A stretch of 64,000 nucleotides of DNA from Holacanthus passer (Eukaryota; Chordata; Actinopteri; Pomacanthidae), in the NCBI GenBank assembly GCA_025331565.1, contig JAFREQ010000030.1:4960001-5024000 (forward strand), in the 5' to 3' direction. How positions within the stretch are numbered: the stretch's first letter is position 1; each line of letters starts with the position of its first letter. This document shows, one piece after another, positions 34,629-47,200 of this stretch. A program made the position numbers and the translations under genes. The notes beneath the pieces were generated by a model, which did not search any database, was not told where the DNA came from, and saw only the letters and a program-made list of their open reading frames with translations.

Positions 34629-37227
34629 TCATCCAGGTTGTTTGGTTTCAATGACCTGCAGACAGCGGGGCCTTGACTGTGTTTTGTTTTTTTGTGTGGT
34701 GTTCAGAGGCTGAATTGGCAGGTTAAAAAGTGGCTGCGGGATACTCATGTGTTGTGGGAATAGGTGCCTTGTTTGAGCGAGTACTGCTGGAAAGATGTTC
34801 AAAGGCGGGACACGGGGGTAAGGGAGGAAGGGAGGCAAGCGAGGCAGGAAAAGCCTAGGTCCAACATGGGGCAAGTTTGGAGGCAGAGCTGGGTATGGCA
34901 GCGGTGAACAGTTTACTGGAGAGTGCATCGGCATCACAGGTGAAGGGGATGGCTCTGACAACGTGTATGTGGGATTTTGAGAAAAAGCTTGACATGCAGC
35001 AGTGCTTTCCGGGGAGTTGGTTTCACATTTCTCACTCTCCTGTAAAGTGCTACTGATGCTATTCTGGACAGATTCAATGGCTTGATGTACCTGCACCTCG
35101 TGTTCCCCTGTTACATCCCTCTGAGTGCTGTAGGAGTCTTTTTTCGTGTAACATTCCCAGGTTGGTGGACTAAAGCTAGACCTGCTTGATGATGATCTAC
35201 TTTGCGGTCTGGGTGAAAATGCCCGCCTTGTGTCCCTTTCCCTGCTTCCTCTACGATGGCAGCCCCTGTCACTATCCTTCTTTCCATATAACCGCTCCTG
35301 GATCCGATGTGACATTTGGCCAAGTTCCTCAAACCCTAAATTCATGCCAATGGCCTGCAAAACATCCTGCATATGCTTGTGCTTGTGCTCGTCTTCAGGT
35401 GTCATTGTTATCTTTTCCACCATTGAGGGAGACCTGGATCTACTGTTGGAGGTGAAGTAGCTTTGTTCTCCGTCACCCCTTCGCAGAGACTTTTCATTAG
35501 ACAGAGAGTGCCGTTTTGGGCTGGAGGACCTGTGACAAGGCTGTGGAGAAGCCAATGTTTGGGATCCCTCACTCTCCCTCCAGTGGCTACTGTTTTGGTT
35601 ACTTTCCTGTGGCCTGCCAGCACAACCCGGAGACCAAGGATGAACAGCAGTGTTGAAAGAAGGTGGAGAATGTGATCGATCATCCACTTCTGTCGAGGTC
35701 TGAGTAACTATCTTGGTGAGCATGGCAACATTCACACCCTTGTTGAGCACATCGAGGAAACGCTGGAAACCATTAGGTGGCTTCTTCTGCTCAGGAACAG
35801 CAGCACTTCGGTGGGAGACATTGCTCTCAAAATACTGATGGAAAACGCATGGAAGAAACCACAGTTTATGTAACTATTGTCTACAGTTTTTGTTTAACAA
35901 ACATATTAGCAAAAACTTGTGAGAAATTTATAGCCATCAAAGATAAGTCTCTCTAAAATTTTTATTCTATTATCTTAAAAATTGAACACTGAGTGAATTG
36001 GGGCCCCTCTTTTTTATTTGATTAAAAGAAGCTTCTTTTAGAAGAATATGGTGTTTTTGGCTAGGATGATTGGCTCCCTTTCAGTTTGATGCTGGGAAGC
36101 TGACTATTAGTCTTTCTGACATTAGACCAAATCAAACAAATGATGCAAAATTTGAATTTCTACTTCTGTGTCAGAGTGCTGCAAAGGCTACTTTAATAGC
36201 TCCACAGTAGGTTCAACTGGTGTAATGTTATTTTTTTCCTTTCTGTCAGTAAGTGAATTAAAATGTACACACAATGTACACACATGTAATGATTGGACTG
36301 CTCAGTAATTGTCTCCAGTAGGGGGACAAAGTATGAGGATCTTCTCATTGTCATTCTCTATCACAGTGAATAACAGGTAGTCGTTGATTACCATGTGGGA
36401 AATAAACCCACCTGTCCACTAGATGCATTCAATGGAAGCCTTTTTCTATATGGACAATGATCCTCATGATCTGTGGAAGGGTTGCCATTCCTCTCTCTGG
36501 GTTTGGCATAACTCTGTTCAACAGGGAGGAATCTTTTATTAAACTACATTCAAAATAAGCACACAATCCTTACACTTATGCAAACAAAGTGTTCACTGTG
36601 ACTAACCTTTGTAGAGTGATCTTGAGATCGTGTCCTCTCTTGTGAACGGTCCTGGCTCCTCTCACGACCATCTCTATCTTTGTAATATCCAGACGATCGT
36701 CTGCAAGTTAAATCATCATGTTGCTGCCTGTAGGTGAGCTCCTCATGGCAATATCTGTGTCTGGAGTCTTGAGTTGTTTTCCTGTATTTGACATCTTCTT
36801 CCTGTAGTAGTTTATGTTTAAAATCCTTGGATTTGGTGGCTGGTGACTGCCTGCTTGCTTTGTCCTCAGGCCCACGCCTGTATCTGTAATGATCTTCATC
36901 ACCATCTGTAAACCTTCGCCTTTTCTTTTCAGAAACACCCCAGTCGGGGGAAGACAAGCGTCTCCTCACTGGGCTCTTTCTGCTCCTGTCCCTGTTCAAT
37001 GATTCTTTACTGTACAGCCTCTTAGGTGAGTCACTGTACTCTCTACTTCTGCTTGTCCTGTCTGTGCTACGCTGTCCATCTTCACCATAATTATAATGGG
37101 AATCCCGCTGTATATCTCTGTGAGTTTCACGTCTGTCTTCCCATCTGTCATCATAGTCGTCCCACTGCCTTGAGCTTCTGTCACTATACTGTCGACTGTG
37201 ACTGTGCTCAGACCTGTTTGAGTACAT
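34629..37227 (-). CDS. ZNF318-like SR-rich nuclear protein (copy 2)
   Basis: Three coding exons (36607-37227, 36412-36513, 34629-35834), all phase 0, giving 642 residues. Exon 1 begins MYSNRSEHSHSRQYSDRSSR and is packed with Arg, Ser, Asp and Tyr, resembling the Ser/Arg-rich ZNF318 N-terminus and unlike the first exon of copy 1. The last exon has GFQRFLDVLNKGVNVAMLTK, SNSRSRSPSMVEK, MQDVLQAIGMNLGFEELGQM, RIQERLYGKK, an RS tract, a Pro-rich region (LPRLPPFLPYPRVPPLNIFP) and SRPRCLQVIETKQPG as the C-terminus. It lacks zinc fingers and the coiled coil of full-length ZNF318. The shared last exon and same orientation mark it as a tandem duplicate of copy 1. A 5' UTR intron is likely (acceptor near 37268, donor near 38207). 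Confidence 0.75.
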
Positions 37228-38207
37228 TATCTCACAGCAACTGCAGCAACTGAGCGGATGTCAAAAACTGCAAGAAAAATAAAATAAAATCATGAAGTAA
37301 AGAATTGGGAAAGATTGTCAAACCTAGATGATAGACAGGAAACAATCACTTATCTCACAGTGACTTATTGATAAATAAATGCATTCATGCATTAATCTTG
37401 AGTGTAAATTAGTCTTATTTAAAAGGATAAAAAAAAAGAAAATCAGTATTGTGACTCAATGAGAGAAATGACATCTTTTCATCAGACCAGGGCTATCAAA
37501 AACAGGCCTTGGAGAACAGTATACAATTCAATCCTACTCATGTCCAGTAGGTGATCACACGGTTATGCACACCCTCACCTGCTCGAGTGACTGGCTCGAC
37601 TGAACATGGACGTTCAATTATTATGTGATTTAAAGAGATGAAAAGGAGAACGTCTCCTCAAATATGTTGAAAGGCACAACAGTAAAGTTATGTAACGTTA
37701 GCTAGAAACATGATATGGATAGCAGGAGTCTCAAACCGTGTGCATTTATTTCTCTCCAGACCACAGAAACGCTGATTGCTTTTAACCAGAGAATAATTAT
37801 TTAGTAAAATGCTGTAGTAGCTAAGAATTTATTATGACCGAGTTAGCATTGAGCTTTGATGGAAAGGTTATCAACGGTATCAGTATCTTTTCACTCAGTT
37901 GCTAGCTAATGTTAACATTAGCTGGCTAACCGTAGTAGCTGTTAGCTAGTAGGTCCACTGCAAAGTAACGTTAGCATAGCAGAGATCATCTAGCTAGTTA
38001 GCTTTAGCTAGTACGAGAATACCACACGCTCAATTTTTTTGACAAACTTCTTTCGCTTATTTCCAGCCAACAGTCACACATGTGTACTAACCCCTTGGTC
38101 TGGTATTCAGATAAGCCATCTAGCGTTAAGAGTGAAAGCTAAAGTGCAGGTTAACCAATTAGCAATACTCATAGTGTTGTGTAGCTAGCTAACGTTACAT
38201 TACCTTT

Positions 38208-38505
38208 TGCGTTGGACGACTCCACTTTCTTTAATGGGGGCAGGGTAAAATGAAATAACTAGACTTGGCAATTTGTAAAAGTCCCGACAACAACACACTG
38301 TTAAGCACTTCGCTAACATTTGTAACTTAGCGTTCAGGCAGGTGATGCCACGGAGCTGTTCGGGTTTCTTCCCCCTGTCAGTAATAAGGAATTTAAATTA
38401 CTGTCACCTCATGGATGGAGTGCGAACGACATGGTTGGTCTTCTTCTTTGAGTTTCATTAGCGGTTGGCTAACTACCTTAAAGGTGAATTGGCGCCACCT
38501 ACTGG
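38208..38505 (-). promoter_or_regulatory. Probable promoter/non-coding first exon of ZNF318-like copy 2
   Basis: A minus-strand donor AAAAG|GTAATG near 38208 pairs with the acceptor near 37268. A CTCF-like motif TGGCGCCACCTACTGG lies at 38490-38505. Confidence 0.45.
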
Positions 38506-40311
38506 GCTGGATTTTCAAACGGGGTAATGCTAAAGGGTGAATCCACCCATAAATATTACAGCTAGTCCAAAGATTTTTGACAGTGAAGTCACCCACAGAT
38601 CACTCTAAAATGATTTTGATGTTTAATGTTGATTATTCTGAATGTCAGAATGTCATGTTTCTTAGAGAATCAGAAATGAATGTCCCATACGGCTGCTCTC
38701 ACATCATCCTTGCAGCTGTTCCATCATATGTTTGCTTCTCTAGTCCACATTAGGTTTTTTCCACTGTTTTCTGGTTCAAGGAGGGGTGATTCAACTTTAC
38801 AAAATATATATATAAATATATATAATTACTGTAGAAATCATGCATAACTGTAGGTCTTTTTATTTACAGTAGACATTTTGACATGTCACAATAGGAAAAG
38901 TAGAGCTATAAATAAAATTGATGGCTGAATTCAGTTTAGCTGCTTTAATTTCAGAGTCCTGGTATTGTTCCTGCTGGTTCACTGTCATGCTGAGACACTG
39001 TAATAGAAGTGAGCCATCGTTAACATTATTATTATCTCCGCTTCCTTCTATAAGTCACATTGTCTGCTGTGAAAAAGTTCTATTCTGTTTCATCATAAAT
39101 TCTCAGTCAACCAGCCCAACACTCATCAACTCATCATACAGTAAATATCACCTTCTGGTCAGCAGGTTTCATTTCAACTCATTTTTCAAAATAGTAAGAT
39201 GTTAGTTATCACTCAAATACTGTATATCACTTTGCATTTAATGTCAAGGGAGGAGTAGTGACTTGTTTTACATAAAATTCAAAATAATGTACAGTGTACT
39301 CCGCTTCTTTTACTATTCATATCCAAGCTAGACAGGATGATGATGAAAATAAATTGTAGGATAGAAAGAGAAGTTAATCATATTAATGTGATTAATAATG
39401 TCACAGTATTTTTGGAATGGTTTTTGGTGATTTCAGAGGATATTTACACACAATGGTTTTGGTCAGCAATCACTGAATCATGTGGGTGTGATCACAAAGC
39501 AGACACAATGGTTAACTGTCACTCAGATAGAATAAAAAGATATGTTTAGAAAGTTGCATGACCTAACTGTAATGTATTTTTAAAAGACTGGGATGAGACA
39601 TACAGTAGAAGTTAGTATCAGAATATCAGAAATTACAAAACCAAATTTCACAGGATATCATGTCGCTTGGGAATGACTGAATTTCTGCTGACAAAATCAA
39701 CATAAGTCCAGTTTAATGACAATAGCTCTACTATGTCAAAAGAAAGCTAAAAATGAGCAAAAGTTTTCTTGTTTCTTAACCAACACACAGCTCCCGTCCC
39801 TCACTGTGTTAGCTTTTGTCATCATTTTGGAAAAGCCCCATTTATCCGATACACACTGAAACACCCAGCAGCATATTGAGATTTACACATTCTAGAGTCT
39901 CTTTTGGTAATTTGTTGTTTTTGCAGAATTTCACTTTTGCAAATGGAGAGATGTACAAATGTAACCAGCTTAATGTGATGTGCAGACACACGTTACCAAT
40001 ACCTACAGCAGCACCACTGGGGTGACCAGAAAACACACTCAGGACAGACTATGCACATTCTTTAATAGATGCTCCCCTACAGGTAGCCATCAAAACACAA
40101 CCCATTCAGTTGCAACAACAGACAACTTTTTTTTTTTTAAATCAAATGAATGCCATATTCACAGTACTTGTGCAAATTCACACAGCTCTACATAGGCACC
40201 TGTGTAGTCTAGATCATAATACTCACTAATGAGGTGCAGCCATTGCTCCCTGGGTGATACAGATGATTAATATGCTCCAATCACATGTGCAGTTTAGACA
40301 TTTAGTCTGTG
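38506..40311. other. Intergenic, AT-rich
   Basis: No gene, RNA or named repeat recognised apart from an AT-rich TATA run near 38805-38825. Confidence 0.5.
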
Positions 40312-40715
40312 TTAATGATGGAATGGTGTCAGGGATGTGTGTCGTATGAGTGAGGCAGAGGCCCGTCCGACGAGAAACACAGAGGTCTTATCAGTCCCAG
40401 GGCCATCTCCTGCAACTGTGCGAGTGCTAGGGATGTCCACCTGAGGGCGCTGTAACAGAGGAAAGTTAAACACAGCACTTATTTAACTTTACTCAGAACT
40501 CAGTCACAATCACACTTCCACATAGAGATATCTCTATGTCTGCACACAAAGAAACATTCTAAGAGACATCAGAAATTTTTTGTGAAAATCACAACTTTCA
40601 AGTTCCCATAATGACTCTGACCTTTTGATTCACTGCCTACCTGTAGACAGGCTGTCACGAACTTGTGTTTGTTTTCACATGCTTTACTCTTCATCTTTTT
40701 CATCTTCAGTAACAT
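40312..40715 (-). CDS. Candidate 70-residue protein or gene tail, unknown
   Basis: Two minus-strand exons, 40641-40715 and 40312-40449, are joined by clean GT-AG sites (CTACAG|gtaggc; ctgttacag|CGC) in phase 0. From the ATG at 40715 (A at -3) the product starts MLLKMKKMKSKACENKHKFV. The second exon reads RPQVDIPSTRTVAGDGPG and ends SASLIRHTSLTPFHH. An in-frame TAA lies nine bases before the first visible codons, so either this ATG is the start or an exon boundary lies within those nine bases. The codons of exon 2 are GC-rich against AT-rich flanks, which supports coding. I do not recognise the family. It lies 550 bp past the end of scrn2 on the same strand and could also be an alternative scrn2 tail. 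Confidence 0.4.
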
Positions 40716-41265
40716 TGTCAAAGAATTGCTGGCTTATGCCAAAACACACTGGATGACTGTTAAAGGATCATAATCAGCTCTGTCCAGATTTCAGCAGTAA
40801 AAGACGTTCTGATGACTCTGACTGGTCTCACACTCAGCAAGGAGGCAAGATATTTAAAGCCTCTTTACCTACACAGTCTGATCCTTTTTCACAGACAAAT
40901 GCAAACTCTCAGTGATCTTGAAAATCATCATCAAATTGGGTTTTAAAGTGATTATGTCGTGTGTTCGGACTTTCTGACGGCTGAGAAACAGAGCTCTCCA
41001 CCCATTTAAGGTGCTTTTTGCACAATTTTCTACCAGTTTATGACCTGAAGCTATACAGATAATATATTGTATAACATTTAATGCTACTGGAAGTCATTGT
41101 ATTATTATTATGGTCACGCATATTCATCACCATGTTACTTTAATCATCTCTTCAAGGTTTGAGTTTCTTGGCTCCAAAGTTACAGTTGGAAGTTTTCCCT
41201 TAACAATGGGAACACATTCATGCAGGATACGACACCAAAAAGAGCTCCAGAAGCCTCCCACCTCT

Positions 41266-44200
41266 TCACTGGTAGAATTTAATCTCTGTGTCCACGCAAT
41301 CGAAAAACAGGTCTCCCAGTTCGTCCCCTGGTATCTCTCCACTCAGCATGGCAGAAATCTCGCTCAGACACTGCGACTCCAGCTCCCTCAGAATCTCATA
41401 GATAACTAAACCCTCGTCCTGACAAAGAGAGAAGAAGACAGATGTCAAAATGATAGTAACACTTGAGTCAAACAACACTTCATATCTTATGTTTTACCCT
41501 GCTTAGGTAGTGCAGTCACTAAATCCTAAACTATGGTCAAGCCCTGAATGTAATACATGTATGTACAGCTACAACAAATCCAGATCCCACTCTCGGCCTT
41601 CTGAAAGTCTGAGTCTGAGACGTCTGTGGCGGGAGACGAAGGCTTAATGACAGCAGTTGCACACCTGCACACACCTCCGCTTCCTCTGCAGGCTAATCTG
41701 GGATTCTAAATGTTCACCAAAACAGCAGCAATAGTTGTGTCCCAATTCCACACTACATACTGATAATATACATTGTGTACAGCATACAGATTAGAAAGAA
41801 AAATACATGTGGTGCGGAAGAAAGGTAGTAAATGGACCTTTATTTGAGATTATTTTCTTAAACACCTGCTTCCAAGATGAATAATGATCTTTTACGCAAA
41901 ATTTAAGCCAACACAGAAAAGTCCTTGAAGTGCTATGAATGAAATTGTGACAGCTAATGAGTTTGCATGTCAATCCAGGCCAACCGAGGAAAGTCCTTTG
42001 CTGGTGAATAATGTGTGATAAAGTTGAAAGTCCTAGGAAACGCAAGTAAGCTGAACTGGGACTGCTTTGTCAAAATACAATTTCCAAGGTCTAGATTGAC
42101 CTGTTTATGTACTTTTTTTTTGCAAGATCTTTTTTATGTGATTTCACTATTATCTGCAATTATTTTGAAGTAGCTTTTGAACGAAATTTTTTTTACACAT
42201 TTTGCCTCTTACCAATAAAACATTGGAAGTCATAAGTAATTAAACACACCATTGCTAAATTTAGTACACTCAAACTGCTGCAGTCTTGCTTGTTCTGGTA
42301 TGACCAATAGCTTATGGTGGCTTATGTCGGCAAACCTGAGGTCGGCATTGCTGTGTAACTGACATTATTAAATCAAATAGCTGACTTCAGTACATTTCAC
42401 TACTTGTACTACTGTTATACAATAGTTTAAGATTAACCATTATGTAATAGTGAGTATATTTATGTCCTTTTTACTTTGCACATTGAGAGAATAGTGTACA
42501 TCAGCAGCACACTATTACTGTATACTAAGTTTCTCACTTTTTCAGTGTGAATGCACAACCTACTCAAACCCCAATTTGTATGTACTATGAAATTGGGAAT
42601 TCGGTCACAGTGTGTTAATTTGGTTAGTGCGCTGCTCTTTCTGTGACTGTCAATTCACCTTCACCTCACTTCATATATAATAAGCTCAATGCATGTTAAA
42701 ATGTATAACCTTGTATTTGACACTGATTCAACAGAAAAAAAACATCTCAGACAGGATAATCAGCTAAATGGCTTCAACGGAAAATGTCACTTTGTTTGGA
42801 AGTACTAATACCTCCCAGCATTCCCATGTTGGTCTTTGGTTGCACAGTGTAGTCATGATTGAAACCCTGCTCTTTGGCTTTGAATGTGTACTCGTAGTGT
42901 GTTTATGTTTAGTCTACACTCACGCCATGTGTCTTGTCTGCACTAACTGTGAGGTCCTGTTGTGTTTTGCTCTGCACTGGGAGTGTCACTCCTGTGCTCG
43001 GTGACTCGCCTGTAATTTATCAGCAACAACTGACCAAGTTCAACTCTCAATAAAATGCTTTGGATGTATATATGAAATGAATGTGAACTTCCAGCTCTGC
43101 CAGGATCTGAGCAGGACTATCATTGACCTAGGTCGTCCATCAGTGCCCACCGGGTTGGTCTCCATGGTGTTGAGCGCCACCTGGTGGGCCTTGTACAGGT
43201 CATGTCTGCGGTCCACCTGGCTCTGAAAGCGAGGCTGCTTCCTGACAGGGTCGTCTGGACCAAACTGTGGAGAGACCACCCTCAGCACTGGGTTGGAACA
43301 GTCCGAGAAGATAAAAGGCTTGAATATAGACCTACCAGGGTACAGGTGGGGTGGGTTGACAGAGAGAGGAACGGGAAAGAGAAACGAAGACTCAGAAATT
43401 CCCATTGACCCAAAGTGAAGACAGAATGCAGGAAAAGCAAAGTTCAGGAGAGAAAGAATATTGGAGCCTCAACACTTCATGGTGTATGAATTTGACATTT
43501 AAATGACATTTCAATGAAATGAAATTTTATGTGAAATAAATGTTGCTAAAACCAATCAATCGGTGTACAAGCCATTTCTATGGCTTAAGTTTTGAAGTTC
43601 ATTTCTTGGCTTTTCACAGCCATAGCTAATGGGAACAACTTTGCTTCTGATGCCACAAAAGTGAAACACATAACTTCCTTTGTGGTTTGTTTATCCAGAC
43701 AGAACCTACCATACTTCAGGAATGCATCCGGTATGACAAGTTTTTGCACCAATATCCAGTGTCCCTCTGGTTGAGCAATATGTTTCAGACTAACAGCTTG
43801 CAAACAAATTTAGGCTATAATAAGAATGCAGAGTCCTACATTTAGAACGTGATTGCTCCCTTTTACTGGGAGTGTCTGGGGTCAAACGCCCCAGTAGCAG
43901 TGACTGGGTGACACTGCAAAGTAGCAGTGACATATTTGAGTTTTGCAATGGTCTAAACAGTCACTGAGTAGTCACAAACACATTTAAACACATTTTGCAA
44001 CATTTAAAACATATATACATTCCGTAATGCTTGATTTTATAAGTTTCCGGTTTCCTAGAAAGAACTATGTAATGTATTACTAATTACATCGTTGTTACAT
44101 AATAACATGGAAAAGGAGTTCTGAGATAGATGTTAATCTTATTATTATCAATTTTCCCTGAAAGAACTGCCCCATTAAAATTCAAGTGTGTATATATAAA

Positions 44201-47200
44201 TATATATACTTGAATTGCTTGAAAGTATATTAGGTAATCCCTCCCTATTTTTCCTATGATTATTACTGACTTACATGCTCTTTACAGGAAAGAAACATGG
44301 AAATTATTTTTAAATTATTAGGACTGTGTGGCCATGCAAAATAAAGCATTACCCATATAGTTTACCCTTTTGTTTGGCTGATTTATAAAATTTCTGCAAG
44401 AGAACACCCAGTACAGCACACACACATATGGCATGAATCAGTGTTCAAGTGATGGAACAGAATATGCACTATTTGTCATACAAGGCTTTCCAATATTATG
44501 GTCGCACTCTATGAGACAGAGTTATTTAATCAGTAAATATAACAGCTTACATGTAAAGGGATTACTATTGTATTGTGTTTACAGCAGTTCATACCTGAAT
44601 ATATGAATATGTTGTGGTATAAATGCATTAATAGAGTCTTAACTGATGTATATAATAAAGAGGAATTCTTACTTTAACTTGTGACGTACCTGGAGGGGTC
44701 TGGGGTGGCAGTGAAGAAGTGGATGCAGGGCAGGCTGGTGTCTCTGGGCAGGACAGACACCATGCTGCCTGTGGTGCAAAAACCTCCAGAATCCATGCAG
44801 ATGCCACTGGGCTTGTCCCTCAGAATGGACATCATCACCTCTGCCGTCACTGAGCCTGAGACCAGAGGAGCAACAGAGCAGATTAGTGTTACAAGGTTCT
44901 CTCAGAGTGATTTTGGGAAATATAGGAGCTGATCACCCTCACCATCATGTTGCTGGAGAAGCTCCGTGCCTCCCTTATAGCGCTGTTTGGCCAGCTCCAT
45001 CCTGGCAGGCGGGTTCTCGGGGCTGAACACCTGAGAAAAGTTGAACTCTCCTTCACCGTCCCACCAGCCCTGAGCCTGGGCCACGCTCCGCAGCTCCGGG
45101 TGCTCTGCGGAGACCTCAGCACCGATGGTCAGCTGGTTGGAGATGTTCTTCACGCCCTCTGAGAAGAGAAAGTGGCTGTTAGCACGTGAAGACGCCTTGT
45201 CAAAACCAAAGTGTTGCCTTTTAGTCTCTTGTTTGGTAGTGCAACATGTTTAAAATTTCCCACCCGTTAGCCAGAACCATGCAGTTTAAGGCATCCATCG
45301 TTTGTGCTGTATTTTCATACACGCTGAGCAGAGCACCTTGCAAAGTTTATCTCCTCTTGACAGAGTGATCCAACCCTGATGAATGAGTGTCTCTTCACCA
45401 CAATTTCAGGATTCCCTGAATTATATGACACATCTCTATAAGCTGTGGTCTCATGTTGAAGAATGAAGAATGAACAAAGAGATCTGAATGGGCTTTATTT
45501 ACTTTGTCGTTTAGCTTCCCACATTAAAGACCAAATATGAGTCATGTAAGTATTTAAATATTTCGTATGGATTTTCAAAACTCCGGTGTGGTTTAGTGTT
45601 GATTTGCTCTTTAAGGCTGATTAAGCACCTGAGCACTCAATGCATAACTTTATTCTGGCCATAGTCCTGTAGATGTTTTTAGCCAAGCTGGCAGTGTGGC
45701 AGAGGTGGTCTGCTGGCCAGTCTGCAACTGTGGTCCAGAGTAGTTCCTCATCTACTGCTGGATGGATTGCCATGACAGAATTTGGTGATCCCTGACTTTT
45801 CATCTAGCACCACCATCAGGTCAAAATTTCAATTTGACTAGTACTTTGGTTTATGACCAAATACCTGCAAAACACACATTCTCGTAAGCCTCATCTGTAC
45901 TTTATGTCTCGTGCAAATTGGCAAATCTTAGCATGCTAACACTTTGAACTAAGTTACTGATGATGGTGAACTTTATACCTGCTAAACAGCAACCAGTTAG
46001 CATTGACATTGTGATCATGTTCACGTGCTAATGATGGATGGCTGTAGTCTTAAGCTGTGTCCGAAATCACTTCCTTTTTAACCCAACTAATTCACCACTT
46101 CTTATACTGTACACTATACTTTAATAGTGAGGACTAAATTGAGATTTCAGACACTTACAAATCATCATCCGTTTTGCTTTATCACTGAGAGCTGTCACAG
46201 TCAGTTTGACCTCTAGGTTGTAGTGTGCAATACTGTCATGCTGCTCCTTGGAACTTTGCAGTTTTCAGTTGTATATTAACTCTAACTTAATGGGACTCTT
46301 TTTTGCTGCTTTTCCCTACTTTGCACATGTGGCACTGCATGTCCTTCCTGAAAGAGGGATCTCTCCTTAGTTACTCTTCCTGGGGTTTGTCCCATTTTTC
46401 CATATCTGAAACTCAGGTAAGTAAAGTACAAAGAGTGTCAAATGCTTTACAGATTGTAAAGACAAGGCTTCATAATTAAACTTGACTTGACAGCAAGAGA
46501 TGATGCTGCATACACAGTACAAATATCAAACAACACACAGTCTATCAAGATACTGTATTTGGATCAGACTTCATTATTTATAATTATTATCAAATTCTCA
46601 CACACACACACACCCAAAGTTCTTGATGCTACAGCTTCATTTTAGCACTGTCGGGTGAAGTCTTATTGAAGTCAGACACCTGGATATGTTGTATATTGAT
46701 GTTGTGTATGTTGGATGCTGAAATATCTCATGAATAAATTCATGAACTAAATGTATAATTTATACATTAATACATTAACTAACAACTAACCTACAATCTG
46801 TACAAATGTTGTGTGCCACATTAAGTAAAAAAAAACAGCACAGAAGGTTGTTCAATGTGAGGAGGACAGAAATCTGAGATGTTCACAAGTCATGTTACTA
46901 AATTATACATGTACGGCAGTTCTCAGTAGTATATGCATGCAGTACAATTAGCAGCTCAGCACCCAATAAGCCTAATTAATTATCTAGACTATACATGTGC
47001 CCTTGGCTCTGCGTCCTCACCTGTGACCTTCTGTGCCACCCACAGCCTTCCAGCGGTTTCCAGGACCCAGGCCTCGTTGCGGTCCACCAGGAGGAAGGTG
47101 TTGTGGTAGCTGAAGGGCGCAGGATCCTCCCTGCACTGCCCCCCCTGGCCATGCTGCTCCAGGAGGCCGGTGATCACCATGACAGCCGCCCAGGCAGTGT

